From contig CM060708.1 of assembly GCA_030686995.1 (NCBI GenBank), positions 106,925,044 through 106,989,043 on the forward strand: a stretch of DNA of 64,000 bases, written 5' to 3'. Positions 46,607 through 58,589 of the stretch are shown in pieces. This stretch comes from Artemisia argyi. Lineage: Eukaryota > Streptophyta > Magnoliopsida > Asterales > Asteraceae. The notes under the pieces were generated by a model. The model saw nothing but the letters and a program-made list of their open reading frames with translations. It ran no database searches and was not told the DNA's origin. The first letter of the stretch is position 1; each line of letters opens with the position of its first letter. A program made the translations under genes and the position numbers.

Positions 46607-48477
46607 TTCAACAAGAGAGGTGCACAAGTTAATATTTACTTTTGTGATATTATGTGCGTTTCGACATATAATGTCGAGTGTCGGGTTTTTGGTTGTGTCA
46701 ACTACAACGAAACGTGACACTCTCTAGTGTACGAGAGGAGTTAGACAAAGTTATAAACTTGACATGTTCAGTTCCATGTTGAGTTTGAATAGATTTCGTC
46801 CAAGTGAAACGATTTCACAAACAAAAATGAATACACGATCTAGTCTTGTGTCAACATGTAGAGTGTGGTGTGTTTTGGTTCGTCTAATGTGATACTTGAC
46901 ATCACAAGGTTACTAGAGTTGTCAAACTAGCTACAAAACTCGGATGGTTTGTTTATAATTGTGTACGAATGTAATTTGGTACAAAACATGAGATGTATAT
47001 ACGAAATATGTATATAATCGAGTTGTGTTGTGTTTGGTTGCATAAAATGCGACACACGTGATATAGAAAAGAGTAGGAAGTTAAAACGTGAGTTCCCATA
47101 TTGTTTTACTTGTTCCGTTTAAGTTTAAACATGAGTCGGGATGTTTTGGTTGCACGTTTGGAATCGTTAAGGTGTAAAATATGTTTCCGAGTGTATTCTT
47201 ATAAAAGAAATATAAAAACATTAATATTGATTCCAAAATGTGTTTATTAGAGTAACCGTACTATCTATGGTTCGGTTCGTGCGCGAGCTCGTGTTTCAAT
47301 TAAAGTGAGATAACTTCTCGTATTTGATTCAAATAAGTTCCGAAAAGTCCAAAAGTGAAACTTAGGAAATAATAAATATAATTTATTATTAAAAGCAGTC
47401 TAGAAAATTACGGGTTGTTACACAATATGTGGGAGAATTGTGTTTACTTAGATTTTACTACTCCCTAGATATCTTTTACACGTTAATTACTTGTTATAGT
47501 TGTGTGGATGACGGGTTGTATTCCTTAATACCATTCATAGGGTGGCGTACTTACTTCCCCAATCCTATGAGCGCCTACTTCACTCCTATGTCGAGCCGGC
47601 TAAGAAGCTCCTAACATGGGATCACTAGAATTTGCTCATGCATTAAATACAACCAATAAAACCTAGTACACATCGGTTCATGTTTCCTAAGACGTTCAAG
47701 CATGTTACACAATGGAGATCTGCCAGTTTTTTAAGCCTAACATTGAAATCATTCATCCATTACAACCATAAACAAGTAATCAACACATAATTAACATCTA
47801 GGTTTCATTAGATCTAAGCAAACACAAGATAGATCTAGCCTAGCATGTTGGAATCAAGACAAGCATAAGATATATTCAAACAACACATAGACATATTGAA
47901 TGAATTAAGAGAAGACTTATCTCAATTGAACATGAAAGGATTCAAGGGGTGAAAACCCTTGAAAACACTGTAAAATATGACCTAGGGTTTACAAAGTTCG
48001 GCCCTAGTTTTCTCCACACAAGTTCCTCCTTTTTTGAATGAAAAATAGAAAACTATATATAGATTTTGATAGGTGACGGCGTCAAGAACAAAAGTCTGAC
48101 GCCGTCATCTCGCCGCCAAATAGTTTCTCGGACTGCCTAGATCTGGGTCTGACGCCGTCATGTATTCACCTTATGCAGGCCGTCACCAAAATTTGTCTTG
48201 ACGCCCTTGTTGTTACGCCGTCAGGATTGCACTGGGTCGTCATGGTTCTTCCTCTTGACGCCGTCAGGTACTGTTCTCAGCACGAAAAATTAATTCTTTG
48301 CCGTTTTCTTCACTTTTATGCTCCAAAAACATCCGAATTGCTTCCTTTTCCAGAATTCACTCCCAAAGTACCTAAAATCACAAAAGGAACGATTTAGGGC
48401 AATATTTGATCAAATAAATTCAATTCCGGGCTTAAATGACCCCCTAAAAGTGGTTCATTTTTCGCCTCATCAGTGTG

Positions 48478-48544
48478 AGCTAGAATATGTAGATAGAATT
48501 AACCAACAAGATGTTGAGATTTTTAAGAAAAAATGTGGTAGCTT
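48478..48544 (+). pseudogene. Copia A gag, second part
   Basis: A 67-bp fragment continues the copia A frame (ELEYVDRINQQDVEIFKKK) between the solo LTR and the retroposed fragment. The 11-bp TGTGGTAGCTT at its end is repeated at 50563-50573, where the frame resumes. Confidence 0.8.
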
Positions 48545-50495
48545 GGTTTCTACAAAGAATGCTTGCAACTAGGTCCAGAATACAAAACTGGTGTAGGAGA
48601 TGACCTAGAGGATGAAACCAACGATGAGGTCACGTAGTAACCCATGACCTTGAGTCTAGCTACAAGACTCGTAAATAAAGAAAAGCGCTTCTTGGGAGGC
48701 AACCCATGTATTGTGTGATTTTTTTTTTTTTTTTTTTTTTTTTTTGTTATTTGCTTCCGTATGCATGCTTTATTTTTATTGTTGGTAGATCATGTTTCAA
48801 AACTAAAATAGTGAAAATACTTTACTTTCTTGTTTGGTTTAGTCTTAACTTCATCCAAAGGTATTTTTGCAAAAGATAAGTGTAAAGGAAAACCCCAAAT
48901 ATGTTTTTAACAAAACCGATCATGATCCTCCACAATATTAAGTGAACATGTATATTCGTATTTGTTAGAGTCAAATGCTTGTATCGAGTCATAATGAAGT
49001 TTTGCAGGATTTTCCAGGAAGTAGGACGAAATTTTTCCAGAAATTTTCCGGAAACTTAACATAAGAATTTCTGCAGGTCACTTCTGATGGCGTCACGAGT
49101 TTACTCTTGACGGCGTCACGTGTAAAAATCTGGAAATTTTACCAGTTTTGTTTTTCTAACGGAGTCTTAAAGTTTTTGTTGAATTATTAGTTTTATAATC
49201 TCCAGGAAATCTGCAAACATCATTCCACAAGCATTATATCTTATTTTGTTTTCTAGGATTTATTAGCATATGTAGATTGCCGCCGATTTTATGTGAGGTT
49301 GCCTTGTCTGTTTTCTCAGGTTTTACAGGTTATGTATGACAAGAAGATGATTATTATTCTGGAAGAGAAGCTTTGATTGTTCATTTTCTTGGAGGAAGAT
49401 CTAATCTGGCCACCTTATTATCCACACCGAGCGAATCAGGGGAGTATTTGATTTCATTCGTTTTACTTATTTCACTTTTACATTTTTTACTTAAACATTG
49501 GGGACAATGTTCATCCTAAGTGTAAGGGGAGGGTAAAATGATGATACCTTACAGATACACTTTCGCTTGAGTTTGTTTGTTTGATGGTAGATGTGTAATA
49601 AAACTATGAGAAATACTTGTTAGTGTAATTTTAGCGCCAAATTTAAAATTTTTTACAACATTTAGGAGTGAAACTTTAGCCGTAGCAAGCGTCTCATGGA
49701 TAGGAGATTGTATGACTAGCACAAAACCGTATCATTCAGAAAAATTTTCCACCCAAATATGTGAGGTTCGCCTTTAGATTTGATAGGAAAAGCATTTACT
49801 ATTAGTGCTTATGAGTGTACTGGTAGCATTTAGATTCTAGAACTTGCGTTAGTGATGCATCCCGAGACCGCTAGTGAGACTACATTCGTGTAGTAGGATT
49901 TACTACATGATAAGAGGCATTAGGATCACCCTTGTATTAAACCCGTATCATAATTACTTGACCAATTAAGTCATATTACTTGGCTAGTTAAGTCAACTAA
50001 TTTTTCCCACACCTTAGCGTTGTACTCATTTTTAGTACACGAAACCTCTAGTACACCCCTCCGAGCCTATCTTTTCGTTTCTAACTTTAAGCATTTTACT
50101 TAAAGGAAGAATTTGTTACACCCCACTTAAATGTACACCCAAATCACCTTAGCCTTCCGTGTATGCACTCATCTTTAGTGCATTATTGTTATTTGTTAAA
50201 CCCTAAGTTAATTATCTAATTGATTACATGGTTGCTAAGTCGAGTCATATCCTTGTACATATTGATTTGGGACGATTGGGACTCATGGGTAAAGTACTTA
50301 TTTTATGGAGTAATGGGGAAGAACATCATATTATTACCCCCGTATATATGTTAATCTTAAAAGTACTCCAAGTGTTTTGATTATCTTGATTCGAGTCATT
50401 AGATTAGTTTATTGTAAAGTATGTAAAAATTCAAGTGTAAGGGGAATTTTCATTCCCTATGATGTATTATTTTGGATGGTAGGGTAAGAGTGTAT

Positions 50496-50531
<36 letters not shown>

Positions 50532-50562
50532 AAGAAAAAGAAAAAAAAAATAGAAAAAAAAT
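48545..50562 (+). mobile_element. Retroposed, 5'-truncated fragment of a G-family internal region
   Basis: The insert starts inside a coding tail (frame ending KTGVGDDLEDETNDEVT then TAG near 48638). It continues through the G-family 3' region (GCGCTTCTTGGGAGGCAACC at about 48683, the stem-loop at about 49494) and stops within the family's internal A-rich tract (50498-50560), without a polypurine tract or LTR. It is flanked by TGTGGTAGCTT (11 bp, or more if the adjoining A-rich bases count). A 5' truncation, an A-rich 3' end and a long duplication are hallmarks of target-primed reverse transcription by a LINE, not of LTR integration. The coding tail is absent from G1 and G2, so the source was another, perhaps autonomous, member. 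Confidence 0.75.
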
Positions 50563-50573
50563 TGTGGTAGCTT

Positions 50574-52983
50574 TGAACATTTGATTAATTGTTGTCCTGA
50601 TCACAAAAAGCCTGTTTGGAATCAATATTCTAGGGTGAATCATAAATATGTTACTAAGAATACTCACCCTCATCCTAATAGAAACATGATTCCTAGGGCT
50701 GTGTTGTTAAGATCTGGTGCAACTAGATCTATTTATGCTGCTAAATCAAATGGTGCTTTCAAAATCACAACTGGTTCTGTTGCTGGCTCTGCTGCTAGTA
50801 AGCATTCTGCTGCTAGTAAGCAATCTGCTGCTAGTACAAAACTTTCTACTTCTGGGCCAAAAGTTTTATCAAATACAGTTGTTGGAAATCATTTTTATGC
50901 TGTTAAGGCCTCAGCTTGTTGGGTTTGGAAACCAAAATCAACTGTTACAAACAATGTTTCCAAAAATAGTAGTGCATCAAGTGATTTAAAGAAATTTAAC
51001 TATGTTGATGCACAAGGCAGATCCAAGTCAGTAATGGCTTGGGTCCCCAAGAGAAACTAATTTCTCTACTTTCATGTGCAGGGTAATCTACTGGATGATC
51101 TAAAAGATATGGTTATAGTGGATAGTGGATGCTCTGGACATATGACAGGAGATGAGTCTCAACTTGAAGACTTTGAGGCTTTTGAAGGTGGTTATGTTGC
51201 TTTTGGGAATGATCCAAAAGGTGGAAAGATTATTGGTAGAGGAACTTTAAGAACAGGAAATTTGGACTTTGAGAAGGTGTTTCTTGTGAAAGGGCTTAAG
51301 TTTAACCTCTTTAGTGTCTCACAAATGTGTGACAAAAGGAATTTTGTTCTTTTTACAGACACTGAATGTATGATCCTTTCTCCTGATTTTCAATTGCCAG
51401 ATGATAAATTTGTGCTATTGAAGGTCCCTAGAAATGAAAATATATACAGTGACCATATTAAGAACATTGTTCCCAAAAAAGCTTTAACTTGTCTGATTGC
51501 AAAAGCCACTATTGATGAGTCCAAATTATGGCATAGAAGACTTGGGCACCTGAACTACAAGGCAATGAACAAGTTGGTGAAAGGAAATCTTGTGAGAGGC
51601 ATGCCCACAAAGCTTTTTGAAAATTGTGAGACTAGTGTTGCTTGTCAAAAGGGAAAACAACACAGAGTTTCATTCAAGTCTAAGACAGTAAACACAAATA
51701 CAGAGCCCTTGCACTTACTACACATGGATTTATTTGGGCCTGTTTTTGTGAAAAACTTGAACAAGAAGTCATATTGCCTAGTTGTCACAGATGACTTTAG
51801 CAGGTTTACTTGGGTGTTCTTCTTAGCCACTAAAGATGAAACTCCAGAGATACTTAAGGAATTCATTACAAGATTTGAAAACCTGCACAACCACAAAGTG
51901 AAAATTATCAGATATGACAATGGTACTGAGTTCAAGAATAGTGTGATGAATCAATTCTGTGTGGGAAAAGGAATTCTAAGACAGTATAGTGTTGCAAGAA
52001 CTCCACAACAGAATGGTGTTGTAGAGAGAAGAAACAGGACACTTATTGAGGCTGCAAGAACAATGTTATCTGATTCTAAACTACCTATACCTTTTTGGGC
52101 GGAAGCTGTAAACACTGCATGTTTTGTGCAAAACAGGAGTAAGGTAGTGAAGCCTCACAACAAAACTCCATATGAGCTTTTTCATGGGAAGAAACCATTG
52201 ATTGATTTTCTCAAACCATTTGGATGTCCTGTCACTATTTTGAATACTAAGGATCAGTTAGGCAAGTTTGAAGAAAAAGGTGATGAAGGTTACTTGGTTG
52301 GTTACTCAGTACATAGTAAAGCTTTCAGGGTATATAATAAGAGAACCAAACATGTAGAGGAGAATTTACATATCAAGTTTAGTGAGAACACATCTAATGT
52401 TAAAGGAAAAGGACCTGAATGGATGTTTAATGTTGATATTCTTACCAAAACAATGAATTATGTACCAGTTATTGCTAGTATTGACACTAACAAACCACAA
52501 GAAGACATTGTTTTGATTGAGAAACTGAAGGTTGGTCCAACTTTCTTACCCTTACAGAAAGATCAAGATATACAAGAAGATGTTGTTACTCAAGAGAAAC
52601 CTAAGGAAGCTGAAGCAGATATTGAAATTCCTACTGATGCAGAAAAGATACCAAATGAAGCTCCAAAAGTGGTTGTTGATGTCTCTCCTACAAGGCCAGA
52701 AGACTCTACTACTGACTCAGAAGACTCTACTGCTAGACCAAAACAAGCAACTACTGCTTCAATCAATTCTGCTGCCAAGCCTATTAACTCTGCTTCTACA
52801 TCAAAGTTTCCTTCTTTGGACAATCAGGGTAGATCTTTTGATGATCCAAACTATCCTGATGATCCAAATATGCCTCCTTTAGAGAATATCTATGATGACA
52901 CAGATGATGAAGCTCTTGATGGTACGCTACTTGGAGCTGATGTAGATTTTACTAATTTGGAAGTCAACATTCCTGTTAGCCCC
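50574..52983 (+). pseudogene. Copia element A gag end and protease-integrase part of pol
   Basis: The frame resumes after the target duplication, has one in-frame TAA at 51058-51060, and then is open to the B LTR. It encodes an Ala/Ser-rich gag tail and a protease (VDSGCSGHMTGD, catalytic Asp at 51121). The pre-integrase region is WHRRLGHLNYKAMNKLVKGN. The integrase core has HMDLFGP, YDNGTEFKN and QQNGVVERRN, so all three catalytic acids are present. In the zinc motif the first cysteine of the C-x2-C pair is serine (CETSVAC), which should weaken it. The reverse transcriptase is missing because element B starts at 52984; it may lie beyond the window. Multiple insertions make A inactive. Confidence 0.88.
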
Positions 52984-53392
52984 TGTTAGAATTAAAAATA
53001 TATATATTAAGAAGTGATGGTCATTCTCATATTATAACTTTGTGTCGTTTGTTAAGGTATGTAATAGGATAGTCAATGGGCTCATGGACTTGGTAAGCTA
53101 ATATGTTAACTGATATATTATGTAAGCCTTTAATATGAAATGTAATCCAAGCCCAAGCCCAAGCCCATAGAAAGCCTTTAGGGCATCTCATGTAACCAAC
53201 TATTTAAACACCTCAAAGGCTCATTTGAGGTGTGTGCTTGTGTATGTATTGTGTGTGTTTTTAATAAAAGTTCTCTTCATCTTATTCTCTCTTTATACAA
53301 GTTAACGCCACACTTACATATAATCAAGTCACCATCTTTACTTCATTTACATGCTATATTTATGATAAAGTTGATAGTTTTAAGGTCCTACA
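52984..53392 (+). mobile_element. Copia element B 5' LTR
   Basis: The segment TGTTAGAATT...AAGGTCCTACA (409 bp) has a CTATTTAAACACC box at about 53200 and AATAAAAG at about 53264, followed by a primer site. It starts inside the copia A frame. The matching 3' LTR is not in the window. Confidence 0.7.
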
Positions 53393-53394
53393 AG

Positions 53395-53402
53395 TGGTAT
53401 CA
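53395..53402 (+). promoter_or_regulatory. Primer-binding site of copia B
   Basis: TGGTATCA follows the LTR by 2 bp, but the next bases (ATCGCC) depart from the tRNA-Met consensus after the eighth position. Confidence 0.7.
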
Positions 53403-53654
53403 ATCGCCTAACAATGATTTAGGAGTATATGGAAATCGTTTTCATCAAGCTTTCTCTCTAAAAGTTGCGTTTTTCATTTAAAAACGTGTGCTTTTCATTA
53501 AAAAGTTTTGATTTTTACGTGTTTTAGTGTTAAAGTTGTTGTTTTTATTGATGTTTTAGTGATTACTAGTGTTTTGGGAAAGATTTGATCAAAAGAAACA
53601 AGTGAAAAAGGTGTTTTTGGTTGATAAAATCATATTTTTGAGCTGTTTGGCACG

Positions 53655-54222
53655 TTTACGCGTAAGTTTTAGCCTAAAACCCACTTCCTACGCGTAAGTT
53701 TAGCCTAAAACCCTTTCTCTACCCATAAGTGAAGATTCTACGCGTAAGTTTTTGCCTAAAACCCTTTTTCTACGCGTTAGATTGAAATCCTACGCCTAAG
53801 TTTGAGATTCTACGCATAAGATCCTACGCGAAAGATCCTACGCAAAAGTTTTCTTCAACGTTCAGAGATTACTCAGTACTTTCCTAGCTTGGACAAGTTA
53901 GTGAAATACTTCAACACGGGATATCTTTCAAGCTTGGATAAGTTTGAGAGATTAGTTTGGTTTGTAAACCTTACGCGTAAAAATCTTACGCATAAGCTAA
54001 ACCTTACGCGTAACATAAATCTTACACATAAACACATAGCTTACGCATAAACTACTAATCTTACGCATAAGTATTTTCTTACGCATAAGATTACTGTTTA
54101 CGCATAACTTTTTGTTTCCGCCTAACATTTACTGTTTACGCATAAGATTCTGTTTACGCATAAGTTTACTCTTTACGCTTAAGTTTACTGTTTACGCATA
54201 AGATCTGGGTTTACGCATAAGA
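53655..54222 (+). repeat. Array of about 22 TTACGCGTAA/TTACGCATAA units in the B leader
   Basis: The motif (C/T)TACGC(G/A)TAAG recurs every 15-35 bp between the primer site and gag. The first copies are TACGCGTAAGTTT with AGCCTAAAACCC spacers. Later ones are TTTACGCATAAG with short spacers ending in ACTG. TTACGCGTAA is a perfect palindrome. The stretch is non-coding. Confidence 0.85.
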
Positions 54223-54519
54223 TTGTTTGACTTTTGACAACCAAACTTCAAACGGTCATAACTTTTGAACCGTAACTCCGTTTTCGACGAATTTGCTGTC
54301 AAAACGACCGTGAGACCGAGAAGAAGGACACGTTGAATAATCTAAAGATGATTCAAGCCAAGCTTCGAGGCCCAAATCCACTCCGAACGAAAGTTATTGA
54401 GGTTTCAAGGTTTTAGATCAAATTTTTCACCATCAAAACTTGCATCAACTTACACTAATCACAATTCCTATTTTGTTGGAACGATCCAAGAATTAACTTT
54501 ATCCATCTACACTTCATCA

Positions 54520-57500
54520 ATGGCAACTCAGCAAGACATTCATGCAGCTGGTGCGGAAAACCGACCTCCAATGCTTGAAAAAGGTGGATATCTCCCATGG
54601 ACAAGCCGCATGCTTCGTTACATCAAAACAAAGACTGACGGTAACCTAATGATCAAATCCATTGAAAAAGGTCCATTCAATCCAAGACAAGTTCAAATTG
54701 AAGGTAATCCAAATACAACACCTCCTACTCAACCATTCGTGCGTGAACAAACAGAAGCAGATTACACAGAGGAAGACAAGAAGCAGATCGTCGCTGATGA
54801 TATGGCAATGCATTTAATCCAACTTGGATTTCCACGGGAGATCTTTGCTGCGGTCGACAGCTGTGAAACTGCTTATGCTATGTGGGAACGTGTTAGAAGG
54901 ATATGTCATGGAACAGAGATTGGACAACAAGACGTTGAGAACAAACTTCTTACTGAATGGGAGAACTTTACATCCACTAAAGGTGAACAGATTGAATCTT
55001 ACTACACAAGGTTTTGCACTTTGATGAATGAGTTAATCAGAAACAAGTTGACACCTCGAACAATTGCAACAAACATCAAATTCATCAATAACCTTCCAGA
55101 AGAATGGGGTCGTTATGTTACAATTTTCAATCAAACAAAGGACTTACATAAGGTGAATTATGATCAACTGTATGACTTTTTGAAGCAAAACCAAGCTGAG
55201 GCTAATGAAGTAAGGAAAGAAAAATTGGCAAAGAATCATGATCCTCTCGCATTAATTGCTACTACACCAACACCGCTACCAGTGAACACACAACAATCAT
55301 CATCATCTTCCACTCATAACTACTTGCAACCATCATACGTTCAACAACCAACACCGGTCTACCAACAACAGTTCTACCCACAACAACAACAACATGTTAT
55401 TCCACAACAGCAATACCCACAATTCCAAGAACTAGAATTCACTGAAAATGATGAAGCTTCTGCAGCATTGACCCAAGTGTTTGCTTTTCTGTCAAAGGCA
55501 TTCCAAGGATGTTATTCTACACCAACAAACAACAACCAAAGGATTTCATCGAATACTCGCAACAGGCAGATCGCTCAGCCGAGTTTCAATATGGGCAACG
55601 GAGGCCAAATGGTTGGAGTTTATGGGAATCAGCAAGGATATGCTACTGGAATTAACATGGGGAATCAGAATATGCTGAATGCAGGGAATCAGTATGCAGG
55701 GAATCAGTTGGGTCAGTTTGTTGGAAATCAGAGGGGTCAGAATGTTGGTAATCAGGCAATGGGTAATCAGAATAGGAATGTTGTAGCTCCAGTTGTTGGG
55801 AATCTGGGAAATCTGAATCAAGGTAATCCGGTAAAGTGTTTCAACTGCCAAGGTGTAGGTCATATGGCAAGGAACTGTCCTACTAAGCCGAACAAGAAAG
55901 ACACAGCGTACTTGCAGAAAGCATTACTGTTGGCACAAAAGAACGAGGCAGGGTTTCAGTTGAACGCAGAGGAGAATGATTTTATGGCTCTTATGGATGA
56001 CATGGAAGATAGAGAGGATATCGATGCGAACTGCATATTCATGGCGAATCTTCAGGAAGCTAAGTATGACACGGATTCTGACACACTTCCTGTTTATAAC
56101 ACCAATGCACCATCTGAGGTATCAAATTTCAACACAGGTCACAATAATGATATATTTGATATGTCTCCTTATAAGGAACAACATTCTGAGAAGCTAGCAC
56201 CCAATTATGATAAATATTTGGACACGCCGAGTAATAGCAATACTCCTTCAGCAACTCCAGATGTGAATCATAATGGAGGTTTCGTTTCACAGCATGCTGA
56301 GAATGATGAGGAAACACGTGCTTTGTTTGAATCATTATTGAATAATTGTCGTATTGAAATTGAGAATGTGAAAAAGGTCAATCGCGATGTTAAGGCTGCA
56401 AATGTAAAATTGACCATTGAGCTTGAGAGTTACAAGGAAAACGTTAAAGCTTTTGAATTTCATAACAAAAGATTGTCTGAATTAGAAACTGGTTATCAAA
56501 ATTCCGTTTCAAGGGAAAAACAATTGCAACTCAGGTTTGATACACTTGATGTTAATTCTTTCAAAAAGATAAAATTTTTAAACGCGGAAATTTCTGAATT
56601 ACAAAACCAACTTTCTAAATAAAAAATAGCTTATACCAATCTTGAAAAAGAAAGGGATGAGTTGAAAAAGGACTTTGCAAAGAAAGAAGACAAACTTTTG
56701 AAAGAAATCGTAGAGTCTGAACACATGATTGCACATTTAGAAGAATTAGTGGTTAAGTCGGGTCAGTCAAGTCAAACAATGAAAATGATTTCAAATCAAA
56801 CTAATCCGATTTACCATACGAAACATAAAATGGCTCTTGGTAACAACACCCCTTGTAATCTCAAGAAAGCTCAGAAAGAAAAGAATGTTTTGTATAATGG
56901 TAATGTAATTTACACCAAACATGATCCTCCCGTCGTTCGGGATTCTGTGGAAACAATGGAACTTGTCGAAGAGAGCATAATTAAAATGAAACAAAAGGAT
57001 TTGAAACCCATTGATTATAACAAATTGAACAAACTTTCGGGAATTACTTTTGTTCCACAAACAGAACCATCTGCGTTTTCCATAAAACGACCATTTACGA
57101 AATTCTTGTCTAAAAAGAAAGTTGTTTCCAAATCTCTTTCAAAAATGGAACAAATGTCCTCTAACAACACTTTTAATACAAGTGAGGCTAGAAACATTCT
57201 TGATGATGTTAAAAAGAGAATTCAAGAACTTCAGAATATTGTTGAATCTAAAACTACCATCATTATTAACAACTGGCATTCTAGTTTTCATATCGAACAG
57301 AAAAAGGTGTTTGAAAACGAAATTACTATCCCACTGAATAACATCAGTGCGAGGGTAATCAATTTTGAACAAGCTTTCTTAAAAGAAACGGCCGACTTTG
57401 TCAAGGACCACAAATCCCTGGTAAACGAAGCTAATGCTACTCGTGAAAACATGAATGTTTTGGAAAAGTTAAATGATTCTCTCTTCGAAGCTGTTATGAC

Positions 57501-58589
57501 CACTGATATTATGTCCATCATTTTACAAACTTATTCTGTTCAAGGCGATGAAAGACTGAGAGCTGAGACCTCCGCAATTGTTTCAAAATATGAAAATGCT
57601 CTTCTTAAACTTGAAAAAGAAAATGTGTCATATTTTAAACAACTTGATCGAAAAAGCGAAGAATGCAAGTATGACAAACTGTCGTATGAGCGTGCCTTCA
57701 AGAACATGAAAGAGCAACATGATCTTTTGAGGGCTCAGCTTGAAAGTCAAAAAGGGAAGAGTGTGGAAACTAAGTTTGCAAAACCATCGACTTCGGAGAA
57801 ACCAAATGTTTCTAACACGGTTCAAAAACCAAAAATGTCAATTTCTCGGTTTGCTTCAAAAGTCGATGAGAAAAAGGATTTGTAAAAAAACCAGTCACTC
57901 CAACACCCTTGCCCAAGCAATGTGAAAATGTTAAGATTGTTGATAAAGGAAAAGCGGTTGTCGATAAACCTAAAGTGATAGCACCTGGCCTTTTTAGGAT
58001 TAGTCCCACTAATGCGTCTGCCTCCACATCTAAGACATATGCGTGCAAAAAGGATAATTCTAAAGAGTCTAGTGATGCTAAAAAGGACAACAATATAAAT
58101 CCTAATGCGTGTGCCTTACCTTCTACAGGATTAGAAAGCACCTCTAGGAGCAGCAGACTAAAGCCTAGGAGCAATACAAGGAACAATAGAGTCTCGTCTG
58201 CCTCTACGAGTAGTAGCAAGAATAAAGTTGAAGAAGTAGAAGAACACCCTAGGAATTTATCGCTTTGTAATAAGAAACATGATTCATCTGAATGTAATGT
58301 TGAAAGTACTGGTTCTAATATATGTAATGACTCTGTTTGTTTAATATGTAAGAAATGTTTAATTAATGATGTTCACGATGAATGTGTTTCTAAGAATGTG
58401 AATGTTACACCTGAACAGAAGAATGTTCCAAAAAGACCTAGTGCTAGATCTAGATCTATAGAAAGATTAGTTGCACGCTTTAGGTCTACCACTAGTAGTC
58501 GAATGCCTAGGAACTACCTTAAGTTTTGTATGTGGATACCAACGGGTAGAGAGTTCATTCTTCAGAATGGCAAATTAGAAGTTGTTTAA
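54520..58589 (+). pseudogene. Copia element B gag with long coiled-coil extension
   Basis: ATG 54520 (MATQQDIHAAGAENRPPML) opens 700 residues: a gag core (GGYLPWTSRMLRYIK, DMAMHLIQLGFPREIFAAV, WENFTSTKGEQIESYYTRF), a Gln-rich stretch, GNQ repeats (55590-55830) and a zinc knuckle CFNCQGVGHMARNC at about 55837. A charged heptad-like coiled coil follows. After a stop at 56620-56622 the same frame goes on to 57885. After a frameshift near 57880 it runs 57909-58589 with a Ser/Arg-rich part. The total is unusually long for gag. A start upstream at 54397 would not use ATG, so I reject it. Confidence 0.83.

Larger units (their letters stand above)
43260..47422 (+). mobile_element. 4.16-kb solo LTR of a gypsy-type element
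   Basis: It begins TGTAACACCCCC and ends GGGTTGTTACA, flanked by the 5-bp duplication CAATA (43255-43259 and 47423-47427). Removing it restores the G LTR sequence seen at 21570. There is no internal coding region, and the 5-bp duplication with TG...CA ends fits an LTR. The size suggests a Tat/Ogre-type element with long LTRs. It contains a MITE and a T34 tract (46571-46604). I see no gene in it. Confidence 0.85.
42907..48472 (-). mobile_element. Solo G-family LTR, itself interrupted
   Basis: This minus-strand LTR is flanked by GTGTG (42902-42906 and 48473-48477), with copia A gag reading in frame across the two flanks. The right end is the usual TTTCGCCTCATCA. The left end reads TAGTAGCGTAGGGATTGC, so the terminal TG has mutated. 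Without the 4163-bp insertion and its 5-bp repeat it is about 1.4 kb. TGACG/CGTCA motifs lie at 48070-48270. Confidence 0.88.

Noticed and set aside
43260..47422. Possible DNA transposon with TGTAACA/TGTTACA inverted ends
   Set aside because: Ends of only 7 bp, a TG...CA border, a 5-bp duplication and no transposase favour a solo LTR.
54397..54519. Longer N-terminus for copia B gag
   Set aside because: The extension has no ATG; the conserved gag start is the ATG at 54520.
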